From: Sipunculus nudus
Taxonomy: Eukaryota; Annelida; Sipuncula; Golfingiida; Sipunculidae
Assembly: GCA_026874595.1 (NCBI GenBank)
Contig: CM049316.1
Location: 59,095,676 to 59,159,675, forward strand
Length of the DNA: 64,000 nucleotides
Direction of reading: 5' to 3'
Positions 1-10,803 of this stretch are shown here, piece after piece. The position numbers and the translations under genes were made by a program. Within the stretch, counting starts at the first letter, position 1. Every line of letters starts with the position of its first letter. Under the pieces are notes generated by a model, which was not told the origin of the DNA, ran no database searches, and saw only the letters and a list, made by a program, of their open reading frames with translations.

Positions 1-1553
1 AAAAGATGCTACACAAATTATAACAGTATCTGGCACACTTTCACTGGGTAAATAGTTGCACCATGGAGGAGTATTGTGTCTACTTTCAGGAGCTAATTGA
101 GTCACCGTTTCCCACCACTATTTAACAACATAACCTTGTTGCAATAATAAACTTCCCCTGCTTGGCCGCCCTAGTGGAAAACCATTAATGATAAAGAAAG
201 CATTAGCAGTCTGTTTCTGTAATTTAGCACTTGTGCCCCATCAATACTAGTTCTACATCATTTGCCGCATCTATACTATCAGTAAATACACATTAATGCG
301 CCAAGCCAAGAAGAGGTTTGAAGCACCCCTTGTCACTCAGCTGAATAATACCTGTTGCATGTGCCAACAATGGAAGTTCCGGACGAAGGAGATGCTTAAT
401 AAAATACAACTTTCCCAAGGGAACTGCATCCCATTTTCTAAGCGCATTTTGAAGGCCTGCTTACTCCCATGGGAACTTTGTTGTAACTATTGACTATCAT
501 TGTCTGTTTTAAATATCAATCAGCAAACGATGAATCAGTCTGCCACTTACTATTCAGAGCTACCTGTATGAAATCTGAAGTTGGGAACCGCGTTTGATTT
601 AACTCTTTATTCTAATTGATAATCATTGTTGAGATAATTATAGTATTACATTTGTAAATGAAACATCATTTGTCATATAGTACCCAAATTCATTCATATG
701 ACTTTTTTAATTCATAAAAATTCAAGCCTTTATGATCATTTTTAATGAAAATAATTCTGTTAAATTCAACTGATATGAAATTACAGTCAATCAATGTTAA
801 AATTGAGATTGGAAATTTGGAAATTCTCCAGCTTGATTACAATAAAATTTGGCATTGATTAAATTTAACTTATATGAAATCACTATAAGTAAATCAATCT
901 TAAAACTTAGATTTAAAACTTATCATCTTCCAAGAATATAATAACATTTGGCATATATATTACCTTTCAACTTAAATTAACTTCCTACAAATGATTTAAG
1001 TTTTGATAACATTTTCTTTTTTTATGCTGTTAACACATAAACTAGGTAAGTGTGGCAAGTTTGTTCTGTTATTCATAAAAGATACATTTTATTGAACCAA
1101 TATCTCCTATGGTCTAACCCATATTCAACAAATGACAAAAAAGAAAACAATGAAGACTTTAACTTGCCACTTAACTATAAATTTTACACCTGAAGTCTTT
1201 TGAAAGGATCATATATAGTAAAAAGTTGTGCAATTTGGAATGGATCCATGTTTAAGGTTTGATGAGTTTGCCCCTTCATTATTATCTGGGACAAAATTAT
1301 GTATGGGTGGACATTCTTAGGTCCCCCAGGGTTCAATTAAACCATGGTTTACAAAATTTTAAGCTAGACTTCAAATATGGCTGATTTTGAAAAACTGACC
1401 ATTCCTCACAATATAAGTCATAGGTCAAAGATTTGCACCTGACATTTATTGTTAACCTTGACCTATTTCCAAGGTTGCACATTCCACAACCAATTCCCTT
1501 AATATCACCTAATTAGTTGTCGGAGAAGTCCTTAGGATGCTTCAAATGATCAC
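1..1553. other. AT-rich non-coding DNA, no gene recognised
   Basis: Unique-looking AT-rich sequence. Open frames here are short and have no recognisable protein signature. TAG followed by GTAAGT occurs at about 1043-1051 without an obvious exon, so I do not call a splice site. Confidence 0.6.
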
Positions 1554-1555
1554 TT

Positions 1556-1774
1556 GACAACTGCAAACATCTATTTTTTATCACACAACTGCAAACATCT
1601 AATTTTTTCACACAACTGCAAATATCTACTTTTCACACAACTGCAAACATCCATTTTTTCACACGAATGCAAACATTCCTTTTTTTCACACAACTGCAAA
1701 CATCTACTTTTTTTTCACACAACTGCAAACATCTACTTTTTGCACACAACTGCAAACATCTATTTTTTCACACT
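1556..1774. repeat. Minisatellite, 25-30 bp unit, about 8 copies
   Basis: Eight consecutive units are built on AACTGCAAACATCTA followed by a T-run and CACAC. Most of the length variation (25-30 bp) is in the T-run. The apparent reading frame across it, rich in His, Asn, Cys and Lys, is a by-product of the repeat. Confidence 0.9.
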
Positions 1775-2046
1775 TTTTAAAGTCAACCAGCATGGCAGCA
1801 CTGTACTTAGTTGAATTTTCAAATCATAAGTTTGTAATTGTAAAAGCTAGCCCAAAAAGATAGGTCACCAGGTCACTTGAACACTATTTGTTAATCCCTG
1901 CAGTAGTTTGCACAAACAATGGAGTAACTGTATACAAGAGGTGAGAATTACTTCAATCTGACAGTGGTATATTAAATAATGCTCAAATATCACTCACTAA
2001 ATGTGTATCAATTACTTTTATTACGTGCAATTCCTTCTGCTTGTAG

Positions 2047-2118
2047 CCAATAAGCATTTTATACAGTTTACCAATGGTGATCACAGTATTTGCATTGACA
2101 TATGAAGCCCCATCCCAG
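2047..2118 (+). other. Exon-like block (speculative)
   Basis: A pyrimidine-rich acceptor-like tract ending TTGTAG at 2046 is followed by 72 bp open in one frame (24 codons, starting PISILYSLPMV) and then CAG|GTAAGG, a near-consensus donor. The other two frames contain stops. A weaker block lies just upstream at 1904-1940, with acceptor CTGCAG and donor GAG|GTGAGA, and it would join in phase. The peptide resembles no family I know. A chance occurrence is quite possible in 64 kb. Confidence 0.2.
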
Positions 2119-2754
2119 GTAAGGTATCATGATTTGAACCGTCCGGTCCAGATTAACTCTGCTTAGCAAGGGATTTTCTCAGGGTGTTTTGCTTGAATTA
2201 TGATATAAATGGGAATTAATGTCAATCAATTGTTAATTAAATGATGCAACCATGAGCAATCAGATATACAGCCAGTTTTGGCAGATAATTGAATCTAGAG
2301 TGATCGCCTCATACAAAAGGCTGTGTGTAAAATATATGTCTGAAGGCTGATCTGACTGCATGGAGAGAGTACAACTGTATATTAATTAGAAATCTATCAC
2401 TCCAGGTTCGGCCTAGCATCCTTGGTTAAAATTCTCATATGCCAAGTCCAGCAAATAATTGTATTAAATTAATGGTAACCCCATAAGGTAAATATAATTT
2501 TAAATGAGGTACTGTGTTCTGTTTGGTGGTAAAATGTTAAATACTTTGAAATGGAACAATTAAATTTGTAAAGTTTAATATTCAGTTCCTTGTTTGAAAT
2601 TAAGACTGCATGAAATATTCAATATTCAATATTCAAAGTGTATATATGGATGCTGAATATACTCCTTCAATATATCAATGATATCAATGCGTGCACCCAT
2701 AAGGCACAATTAGTTTTATGCTTGCACACATGAACACTAAATAAACCCAGACAT

Positions 2755-2838
2755 GGGGTAATCGTAATCAGTAATTGTAATCAATACAATCAATAACAGT
2801 AAATGTAATCATATTTGATTACTTTCACTGTAATCATA
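2755..2838. repeat. Degenerate TAATCA-rich tract, left of the LINE
   Basis: Words such as GTAATCA, GTAATCAT and TGATTACT recur here, and again on the right side of the LINE (about 8865-8885 and 9028-9143). The LINE seems to have inserted into one such tract. The repetitive context prevents a clear call of its target-site duplication. Confidence 0.5.
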
Positions 2839-3000
2839 TTTTTTTTTTTTTTTAATTACCAAACATATACATAAATACAGAAAACATATACATACGACAT
2901 TAATACATAGACTCAACAAATACACAAACTCCACATCCTTAATGAACTATATTAACTATTTTGCTAGTGAATTCCATTTTCCATATATTTATCTTTCTCA
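2839..3000 (-). other. LINE 3' UTR and poly-A tail
   Basis: About 145 bp of AT-rich sequence after the ORF2 stop, ending in an A-run on the minus strand. The A-run marks the LINE 3' junction. Confidence 0.7.
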
Positions 3001-4405
3001 TTATTGTTTTCTGCTATAGCACTCTCGATTTTCAATGGCTATTTTCACTCCGATAAAGCTGGGTTGCTTTAACCTTATACTGCAATTAAATATATATTTG
3101 TTAAAAATCAGACTTATACAATTCAATAACATTTTGGAAGATAACCCTAGAATCAATTTATTTCTATCAAATTCAATTTCCGAGTTAATGATACCTTCTC
3201 TTTTTAACCATTGGTATAATGCTAACCAAACATTTTTTGTATATATACAGTCTCGAAATAGATGCACATGTTTCTTTTTGAACCTTACAAAATGAACATC
3301 TGTCAGATGATACAACATTAATCTTAAATAAAAAAGATTTCAAATTCAGTATTCTATGTATCAGCGAATATTGAAAGGCTTGCAAAACTGCCGAGTCTGA
3401 AAGTTTCTTAATTTTTACAAAGGATTGAAAAACAACATCTCTTTCTAAGTTTAAATCAGCTGACCATTTTGCTACACAGCCCTCTGGTTCTACCCATACT
3501 CTCTCAATTAATTGTCTGTAAATAAACTGAAACTTTCGTACAGTTCAACATCCCTTCCAGTTTATCATCTTGCCTATATTCTAAATTGCTATCCAATATC
3601 AACTTTTTCCACTGGAGAGGAATAGCATTTAATAATCCTAAATATTCTAAATAATTTATCTTATTATGTACTTTAGTTTGTACCTCTGTAAATTTCATTA
3701 ACCTTATTTGATTACTTTCCTCAACCATCAAATCTGCCACTCTGTATATTCCTGCATTATACCACCTTTTATACAATATTACTTTCCGGTCAACCTTGAT
3801 GAACGAATTATTCCATATGATCTGATTGAGAATCTCTTCCTTACTTTGTGGACAAGTGTAATTATACCTACACCAGCATTCCAAAACCTCTCGCCAAAAT
3901 GTGTTTTTTTATTTATATATTTTAAACAAATCCTCTGTCGAAACATTACATTTAAAACAGAACTCTCCACCTGGTAATTTTTGCAATATTGCATTTTTAC
4001 AATTGCATTTATTGCTTTTGGTTAAAATCCTTTTTATCCAGGCTATTTTCAACGAGTTATTTTGAGTGGATATGTCTATCATTTGCAGTCCTCCCTTCTT
4101 GTACGTACACCACAATGTACTTCTTTTTATTTTTTCATTCTTTTGAGACCAGAGGAATTTATAAATATATTTGTTATAGCCTGAAATGATTTCAGGGCAC
4201 ACAAGGTTTCTTGGACGCTTTGTACATTTTTTAACATTAGTACAGTGTCGTCCACATACTGGCTTATTTTTGTGCAGAAATTCCCATACTTGATGCCTCG
4301 GATCTTTATATTATGGTGTACATATATGGCCAAAATCCCTACCGCTATAATGAACAAATATGGGGATACCGGACAACCTTGCCTTACCCCCTTGCACACA
4401 TTAAA
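3001..4405 (-). pseudogene. LINE ORF2, reverse transcriptase C-terminal half and zinc knuckle
   Basis: Resumes right after the inserted element with NVCKGVRQGCPVSPYLF (RT motif B) and the catalytic box YVDDT at 4247-4258. The family usually has YADD, so the Ala position is Val here. Next come the thumb and the family-typical KRSTLWCTYKKGGLQMID and SLKIAWIKRIL (4202-3909), then a tryptophan-rich region (3884-3504). The last part has a CSFCKVQKETC and HLFRDC cysteine-histidine knuckle near 3250-3330, as in the L1 ORF2 C-terminus, and ends with a stop at 3001. Frame changes occur near 4150-4200, 3890-3910, 3400-3500 and within the knuckle. Confidence 0.85.
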
Positions 4406-5443
4406 CTAGAATATCAGCAGAAGCTGACAAAAGCCCTCAGCCAAAACAACAGTGTTTAGAGGTGGTAACAGTTACAAGTACTAAATATCTGTTCTCACAT
4501 GGATGTATATCTGTACATGTCTCAGTTATAAATTTAAAATGGAGAGGTATGTACCATGATTCATAACAATCCACCAAATGCTTCCTGAAAAATAAGCTTC
4601 TAAGTTTTATTCTATTATAAGCTCTGTGACCTTGAAAAGTAGGTCAAGGTCACCCATCTTCGAACTTGACCAAGATTTTGTAGATATACGTCTTCACCAA
4701 AGGAATAAAATTCCTCTTGCGAATCCTTTTAGAGATATCCCGCTCACAAGGCCAAAGTTGAAAAATCCAAGAAAAATTAATTAAAAATCAGAAATTGCAG
4801 GTGGCGCCCCCAAACTTGTGCAGCAGTTACAGACCATCAGTCCCTATGATCATAGTAAGAATTGTAAAAATCCACCCAATGGTTTCTGAGAAATAAGCTT
4901 CTAAATGTTTTTTCTATAATCAGCTCTAAAACGTAGAAAAATAGGTCAAGGTCACCCATCTTCGAACTTGACCGAGATTTTGTCAATATACATCTTCACC
5001 GAAAAAATAAAATTCCTCTTGCGAATCCTTTTAGAGATATCCCGCTCACAAGGCCAAAGTTGAAAAATCCGATAAAAATTCATTAAAAATCAGAAATTGC
5101 AGGTGGCGCCCCCAAACTTGTGCAGCAGTTACAGACCATCAGTCCCTATGATCATAGTAAGTTTTGTGAAAATCCACCAAATGGTTCCTGAGTAATAAGC
5201 ATCTAAGTGTTTTTCTAAAATCAGCTCTAAAATGTAGAAAATTAGGTCAAGGTCACCCATCTTCGAACTTGACCGAGATTTTGTCGATATACATCTTAAC
5301 CGAGGAAATAAAATTCTGACGGTGAATCCTTTTCAAGATATCCCGCTCACAAGGTAAAAGTTAACGGACGCCGGCCGGACGGACAGACAGACGGACAGCT
5401 TGGGTGACGACAAAAGCCCATCAGCCTAAGGGCTGAGGGCTAA
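4406..5443 (+). mobile_element. Family A non-autonomous element, copy 1, inserted in LINE ORF2
   Basis: Starts CTAGAATA and then has a perfect hairpin, TCAGC-AGAA-GCTGA (4414-4427). The 11 bp AGCCCTCAGCC (4432-4442) returns inverted at 5431-5441. The core holds about three tandem monomers of roughly 307 bp (marks AATAAGCTTCTAA near 4583 and 4891, AATAAGCATCTAA near 5195), each with AGGTCAAGGTCA and most with GGTGGCGCCCCCAAAC. A GACGGACA-rich tract (about 5368-5400) precedes the 3' end GGGCTAA. There is no target duplication: the flanking A-runs add up to AAAAAA, restoring SQFFNVCKG in the LINE. No coding capacity. Helitron/Helentron-type origin is an inference. Confidence 0.82.
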
Positions 5444-6639
5444 AAACTGACTAGACCAACCGTTATTTTAAACACAGCTGCTAGAATCTTTATATAATAT
5501 TGAACACCATTTAATAAATCTTTTTCCAAAGTTAAAGTATTCCAAAGCTTTGTTTATAAATGATCTATTTAATGAATCATAAGCTTTTTCGAAATCGGCA
5601 AACATGAGATATCCATTAATTTTCGATTTTTTTGCTTCATAAATAGCATTTATCACTTTATTAATATTTTCACCAATAAACTTGCCTTTCAGAAACCCTG
5701 TCTGATCTTTGTGTATTATTTGCGGTAGTAGTGGTTTTATTCTCTTGCTATACATTTGGCTATAATTTTGTAATCTACGTTCAAAAGTGTTATGGGTCAC
5801 CAATTTTTTAACTCTAAACTATCCTTTCCTGCTTTTGGAATCAGCCTAATTATGCCTTGTTTCTGGGGAAAAAGTAAGTGATCCAGTTGAAAATGAATGA
5901 TTTATAGCTGACAAAAGTAATTCTTTTATTTCAGGCCAAAAATGTTTATAAAATTCAACAGTTAACCCGTCACTTCCCGGAGTCCTATTATTTTTCATAC
6001 CTTCTAATGATATTTTTATATCATTTTCCGTAATATCCCTCTCACAAACAAATTTTTGAGCTTCTGTCAAACTCTTGTGATTCCCTCTTTTGTCTAGAAA
6101 TTTATGTTCTGCCCTGACTACTTCATCTTCATTCATTTGGTCTACACTGTAATGTTTTTCATAATATAATTTCTCTTGGTGTAGGATTTCTGAAGGATCT
6201 GTTGTTAGACTGCCATCTGGTAATTTCAGTTTAGTTATAGTCTTTTTATTAAAGTTTCTTTTTTCCAAGTTTAAGAAATAATAATTTAATTTTTCCCCGT
6301 GTTCAAACCACCTTACCCAACTGCGAAACACTGCCCCTTGTGTTTTCTCCTCAATTAAGGATTCTAGTTGACTTTGAGTTTGAAGGAATTGTTCAGATGG
6401 GACACCGTTATTATTTTTTATATCATAGTTTTGTTGTTTACACAACATATTTTCCAGTTCTTGAATTTTACAATTTCGTATTTTTTTCCTTCTTATCCCA
6501 TATGATATACATTCCCTACGTACACCCATTTTAACAGTCTCCCACAACCAAAGAGGATCTGTCCCTTCATTTTGTTTCACCGTTCTGGCTATACTTTTCT
6601 GAATAATTTCTTTAAATTTTTTATCTTTCAAATGTAAAG
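5444..6639 (-). pseudogene. LINE ORF2, linker and reverse transcriptase N-terminal half
   Basis: From the linker (LKDKKFKEII) through WVRWFEHGEKLNYYFLNLE, a motif typical of L1/Tx1 ORF2, then the RT opening GMKNNRTPGSDGLTVEFYK and FWPEIKELL. After about 5880 the frame changes to QKQGIIRLIPKAGKDS, and an in-frame TGA interrupts NW-PITLLNVDYKIIAK near 5800. The palm begins with DQTGFLKGKFIGENI and motif A FADFEKAYDSLN, which holds the first catalytic Asp. The segment ends SSCV, a stop, NNGWSSQF, where the family A insertion cuts ORF2. In total there are about three frame breaks or stops. Confidence 0.88.
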
Positions 6640-7388
6640 AATTAAATTTCCAAAACCCAGGTCCTTTTTGTTCTTTTTTATTTGTAGCACCATACTTACT
6701 GCTTTATGGTCAGATTTATAGCTTGAAATAATGTCACTCTCCAATAAATGTCCCTGTAACCCAAAGGATATCAAGAAGAAGTCTAATCTGCTTTTTACTG
6801 GCCCCCACGACCATGTATACCCCAACTCATCCTCATGCTGTTGCCGCCATATGTCACGCAGGTCAGCTTCCTCCATATATTCCATAATTACATTTCGAGC
6901 CTTCATTTTTCTCATTTCTGTCGAACTAGTTCTATCCATTTCATCAATAACTAAATTCCAATATCCCCTAAAATCCTGTTATCATTTTGATAATTTTCAA
7001 CTTTTTCAAATACATTATTAAAAAAGGCTGGTTCATCATTATTTGGTGCGTATATGTTTGCACATGTCAACCTAATATTGCCCATGCTGCAATCAACAAT
7101 GATATATCTTCCACATTCATCAGTTTCTATATTATGTACATCGAAAGGTACATTATTTTTAATCAAGATTGCCACACCACAAAAATTACTTCTGTAATGA
7201 CTAAACATTATTCTATGGCCCCATTCGGCCCTCCAATACTGTTCACAATCCTGTGTGCTGTGAGTTTCCTGTAAGAATATTACGTTATGTTTTTTCTTTT
7301 GAAGCCAATAGAACAGTGATCTTCGTTTTTGGTCATCTCTTATTCCATTTACATTGACTGATAATATTTGAACACTATTATTAGCCAT
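6640..7388 (-). pseudogene. LINE ORF2, apurinic-type endonuclease domain (frameshifted)
   Basis: The APE-type endonuclease nicks target DNA to prime reverse transcription. ORF2 starts at an ATG (MANNSVQILSVNVNG). The catalytic Asn is in SVNVNG (residue 12 or 14) and the catalytic Glu in FLQETHS (residue 41). GVAILIKN and CANIYAPNND follow. A single-base loss near 6960 spoils the GDxN motif (read as LGDIGI then stop), after which the frame continues as NLVIDEMDRTSS. The C-terminal motifs SRLDFFLIS and SDHKAVSM hold the conserved Asp and His. Another shift in an A-rich run near 6670 connects to KGPGFWKFNSLHLKDKK, the start of the linker to the reverse transcriptase. All key catalytic residues except the damaged GDxN are visible. 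Confidence 0.88.
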
Positions 7389-7815
7389 TTCTTCTCTGGA
7401 AAATAATACGCTTTATCACAAGTTTAAATCTATCCATATCCCCAATTCGATCCCAATTAGTGTGAAATAATGCCAACACATACCAAGTGACCTCTAAACA
7501 CAAGGAAACATCCATGTTAAACAAGTTCAGGAACCCTGAGTACTTTTCACAGTTATCAATGGAGTTTGATTGGACAACATAACAAAAACTATACATAAAT
7601 ATAAAGAATACACAAATTCCACTTACAGCGGCTGGTCTGTTGTCCATGCACCCCTCCTCGTGTTAACACTCCTGTCTTACATAATTATGTCACTTAAACA
7701 CACAAAGTCAAATCCTAAACCAAAGTTCAAAAAAGAGTCTCTGAGGTGTGACGCCAGAAGTCGGTAGAGCACCTGTCAGTAACTCCCTCACGTGTTCCAA
7801 TCTCACCCTGTCAGA
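7389..7815 (-). other. LINE inter-ORF spacer
   Basis: About 430 bp between the ORF1 stop and the ORF2 ATG. An 88-codon open frame inside it has no similarity I recognise and runs past the ORF2 start in another frame; I treat it as chance. ORF2 is therefore not overlapped by ORF1 and would need its own initiation or re-initiation. Confidence 0.6.
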
Positions 7816-8747
7816 CTATGGACGGCCGTCCGTATCCAACTGGTCCCTGGCAACTGTTGAAATGTTAGTTGGCTTGCCGTCAACATAAAGTTGACCCCTC
7901 CAGAAGCGGACTTTCAACCCTTGATTGTGGGCTTCCAGCATTTGCAGTTTTGCTCTTTGTTTCTCTGCATAGTCCGCTTTGGTTAGATCTTCTACAAACC
8001 GGCTTTCACTTGACCCACATTTCTTTTTACCCTCTCGGAGAATTTCATTGCGCAATGTTCTGTCAAAGAATCTAATAATAATGTGATGTGGTTTGATACC
8101 TTGTTTCCCAGTTCTGTGAGCCACTTCTATTTTCTTCTTAATATTTTCCTCATCTATGCCCGGTAACAGTTCATGGTCTTGAATCAGTTTTGCAGCAATA
8201 TCTTTACAATCCTCTCTCCTCTGTCTCTCTTTAGCCCCTATTATTCGTAAGTTCCACTCTCTGCTATGCCTTTCCAACTTGTTAAGCTCTGTTTTCAGTT
8301 TCTTTTCTAAAGCCATTAACCGTTCATCTTTATCCTGTTGACTTTGTTTCAGTACGTTAATTTCTTTTTGCATTTCATTCACTTTTCTCTTCTCTTCTCT
8401 CCTCTCTCCATCCGCCTCATCCTTACTATCATTTATAAACTGAACACTTTTTTCTAATTCCCCGACTCAATTTTTCAAGGTTTTTTTTTCTCTGCCAAAC
8501 TGTTTACTAATGCAACTAAATTTGAGTTAATGTTACTTAACTGTTTTTCCAGGCTGTCTTGTACCTCTCTGACAAATGTTTTCATATCCGCCATAACAAC
8601 TTTGATTTGGGCTGACTGAACTAAGTCACTGGTTTGCGATTCCAATTCACGGCTTATTTCATCCATGACTCTTTTCTCAGCTCCTTCCACATATTTGTCC
8701 ATACTCCCAGTATTACTTTCAGTTCTCTTTTTGCCACCTTGGGTCAT
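7816..8747 (-). pseudogene. LINE ORF1: L1-type RNA-binding protein (frameshifted)
   Basis: ORF1p-like protein that would coat LINE RNA as a chaperone. It starts at the ATG giving MTQGGKKRTESNTG. The N-terminal 90 codons are charged and helical. The second part (from about 8450) has a heptad-like coiled coil (NEMQKEINVLKQ onward), then an RRM-like core with LRIIGAKE and a C-terminal domain with IEVAHRTG and HHIIIRFFDR, hallmarks of the L1 ORF1p/transposase_22 family. The end is LYVDGKPTNIS to LDTDGRP. Two frame changes lie close together: one at an A9 run near 8485-8495 and one about 25-30 bp downstream near 8460. Beyond them the frame resumes as ELEKSVQFINDSKDEADGER. Total length is about 310 codons, normal for the family. 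No CCHC zinc fingers of the Tx1 ORF1 kind are visible. Confidence 0.85.
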
Positions 8748-8855
8748 TTTAAGTCTCTAGTAGGTGTTTCTGTTCCGTTATAATAAAATTTGTCCAGGGG
8801 TATCGCAAACACCTCCTCACTCAACGACCATTACACAGGAAGCCCCATATTCATG
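8748..8855 (-). other. LINE 5' untranslated region
   Basis: Minus-strand sequence between the first ORF1 codon and the flanking TAATCA-type DNA. The exact 5' end is uncertain by about 20 bp because the flank is repetitive. No tandem promoter monomers are present, so the element is either slightly 5'-truncated or has a short 5' UTR. Confidence 0.5.
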
Positions 8856-9144
8856 ATAATTAGATATGATTACATTGATTACTTTTGTATTTTCCAATTT
8901 TAAACAGCTACAGATAATATTTCCTTTTAAACTTCATATCTTGATGAGACAAACTACTCTTTTTAAGTGTTTTGCACAAGTTTTTTTTCTTGACACTTTT
9001 GAATGTATGCAATTCTTGTGTTTAACAATATTACAGTTTGTAATCGTGGCTGTAATCATGAATACTTATATGTGTAATCATAAAGTTATTGTAATCATAA
9101 TGGATTACATGCACTTATTTTGGTAATTGTAATTGTAATCATAA
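8856..9144. repeat. TAATCA-rich tract, right of the LINE
   Basis: GTAATCAT-type words repeat near 8865-8885 and through 9028-9143, matching the tract left of the LINE. Between them is ordinary AT-rich DNA. Confidence 0.4.
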
Positions 9145-9477
9145 GGCCAAATAAAAAAAAGGTATGGTTCTCAGGCACTTTTTTTAGAAATCAATGCGGG
9201 CGGGCGCTTTTTTTATTTTAAATTTTTTGGTATGTTTTGATAAAAATGTCAAATGAAAAGTGAAAAGCATGAAAATAACAGTTCATTTTGCTAAAAAAGT
9301 AAAAGCACTACAAAACAAAGGAAATTGTATGGTTTTATCTTCTTGAAAGAAATGTCGGAGCGGCAGCAGCTCAAAATTGGAAAATCTTTATTGAAAATCA
9401 AAATAAAAAGTTTTCATGCGGGGGTTTAAAATTGATGCGGGCGGTGCCTGAGAACCATACCTTTAATTTTTTTTGGC
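9145..9477. mobile_element. MITE family M, copy 1
   Basis: About 330 bp with terminal inverted repeats: AGGTATGGTTCTCAGGCAC near the left end (9160-9178) and its exact complement near the right end (9444-9462). Outside these, GGCCAAA and TTTGGCC also pair, making the inverted repeat about 34 bp with one A/T-rich mismatch zone. TA dinucleotides lie at both outer edges, as for Tc1/mariner-like elements, but the target site is not certain. The interior is AT-rich and non-coding. A second copy lies at 21101-21348. Confidence 0.8.
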
Positions 9478-10736
9478 CTAATAATACACTTTTACAGTAA
9501 TTGAAATCGTTATTGCTGACATATGTAAAGTATTCACCCCATGTCCGCATAGAACACTAACATTATTCACATCATGCACCACACACAAAATGTTATGGAG
9601 AGTGATTGGACCATATTTATTACACTTTAATGCATAAAAACCATATTTAACCTGCACACCTCTGATACTGCCTACCACCTTCCAGGTGTTACTGCACATT
9701 GATCACACTTTATTATTGAGTATATGTGTACAAACACAATAAATAAAGCTCTGTATGGTGCTAGGATGACGATTTAATGTTAGGCATTGGTTGAAAACTC
9801 ATGTCTGATGACTGAGCAAAAAAATGGATGACCAATGATTGATTATTAATCAGTTATTTCATGTACCTGCTCTGGCTGTTACTTTTTTTCCAACATATGA
9901 AGGACACATTACCATTTTGACAGCACTGGTATACTATTGTATTCCACGATTCCCATACACATTAGCAGATGACAGCAATCATCATCCATAAACAGACAGA
10001 ATAAATCATGCTATTATGGGGATATGTATTGTATTTATACTTGCAAGGGTACATTAATTGGTACAGTTTGTATTGTAGCAACTACAGACTTACAGAAAAC
10101 AATAAAATGAACAGTAACATTAATAACAAAACATATCGATCACTATGAAAGGTAAATGTTAACGCCAGCCACCTGACACTTCAGTAGATAAACTGCTCAA
10201 TGTTCAATTTAAGACTGGTTGACACTTTGCATGTGCAAACATAATAATTTCTGATCGATTACACCAAAATACAACCAGTTAGTTAAGTTACAAAAATAAA
10301 CATAGTTATTGATAATCAATTAATCAGCAAAACTCTGCTGACAATGATCAAAATAACCTGAGCCAATGCAGGCTGGTGGTTTCTCTGTGGGGTCTACAGT
10401 TAACTCCGCCCCTACAAACTACTGAACGCCATCATCTTAGCCATGGAGAGTGCCTTGATTAGATCTAAATAAGAAAGTATATTTTACTTTTTAAGAAGTT
10501 TGTTTCTGAGTACCAGGACATGATAACATATTGAAAAAAGTTATCTCTTTGAAAAGAAACAAACACAGATGACAAAATAAGCCACCTTTAGTAAATTAAA
10601 ATCTTCAAATCTTAATTAGGAATCTTCAAAGTTTGTCTGCCTGGATCAAGAGAAATTATAAAATTTACAGATAATTATGCAGTGTATCAAACTATATATG
10701 TGAGGAATGATATCATATTATAACCTTAAGTCAATA

Positions 10737-10739
<3 letters not shown>
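9478..10739. other. AT-rich non-coding DNA, no gene recognised
   Basis: No coding signature. Contains one small interspersed repeat (9770-9870), listed separately. Confidence 0.55.
9770..9870 (+). repeat. Short interspersed repeat, copy 1
   Basis: GCATTGGTTGAAAACTCATG followed by a GATTATTAATCAGTTATTT stretch matches 40775-40875 in the same order and spacing, with about 75-80% identity by eye. Family unknown. Confidence 0.5.
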
Positions 10740-10740
<1 letters not shown>

Positions 10741-10786
<46 letters not shown>

Positions 10787-10803
10787 GTGTGTATGTGTAT
10801 ATG
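10741..10803. repeat. (TA)20 microsatellite
   Basis: Twenty perfect TA units (10741-10780) followed by a mixed TA/TG tail. Confidence 0.98.

Larger units (their letters stand above)
2839..8855 (-). mobile_element. L1/Tx1-group LINE, near full length, inactive, split by a later insertion
   Basis: A non-LTR retrotransposon read on the minus strand: 5' region (about 8748-8855), ORF1 (8747-7816), inter-ORF spacer (7815-7389), ORF2 with endonuclease, reverse transcriptase and a C-terminal zinc knuckle (7388-3001), and a 3' UTR ending in a poly-A tail, seen as T15-17 on the plus strand near 2839-2855. Without the 1.04 kb family A insertion it is about 5.0 kb, roughly full length for this group. 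Several single-base frameshifts and a stop break both ORFs, but the frames are easy to follow, so the copy is not very old. The L1-type RNA-binding ORF1 and APE-type endonuclease place it in the L1/Tx1 group; I cannot name the family. I found no clear target-site duplication. Confidence 0.92.

Noticed and set aside
1554-1814. His/Asn/Cys-rich 86-codon frame
   Set aside because: It is mostly the 25-30 bp minisatellite read in one frame.
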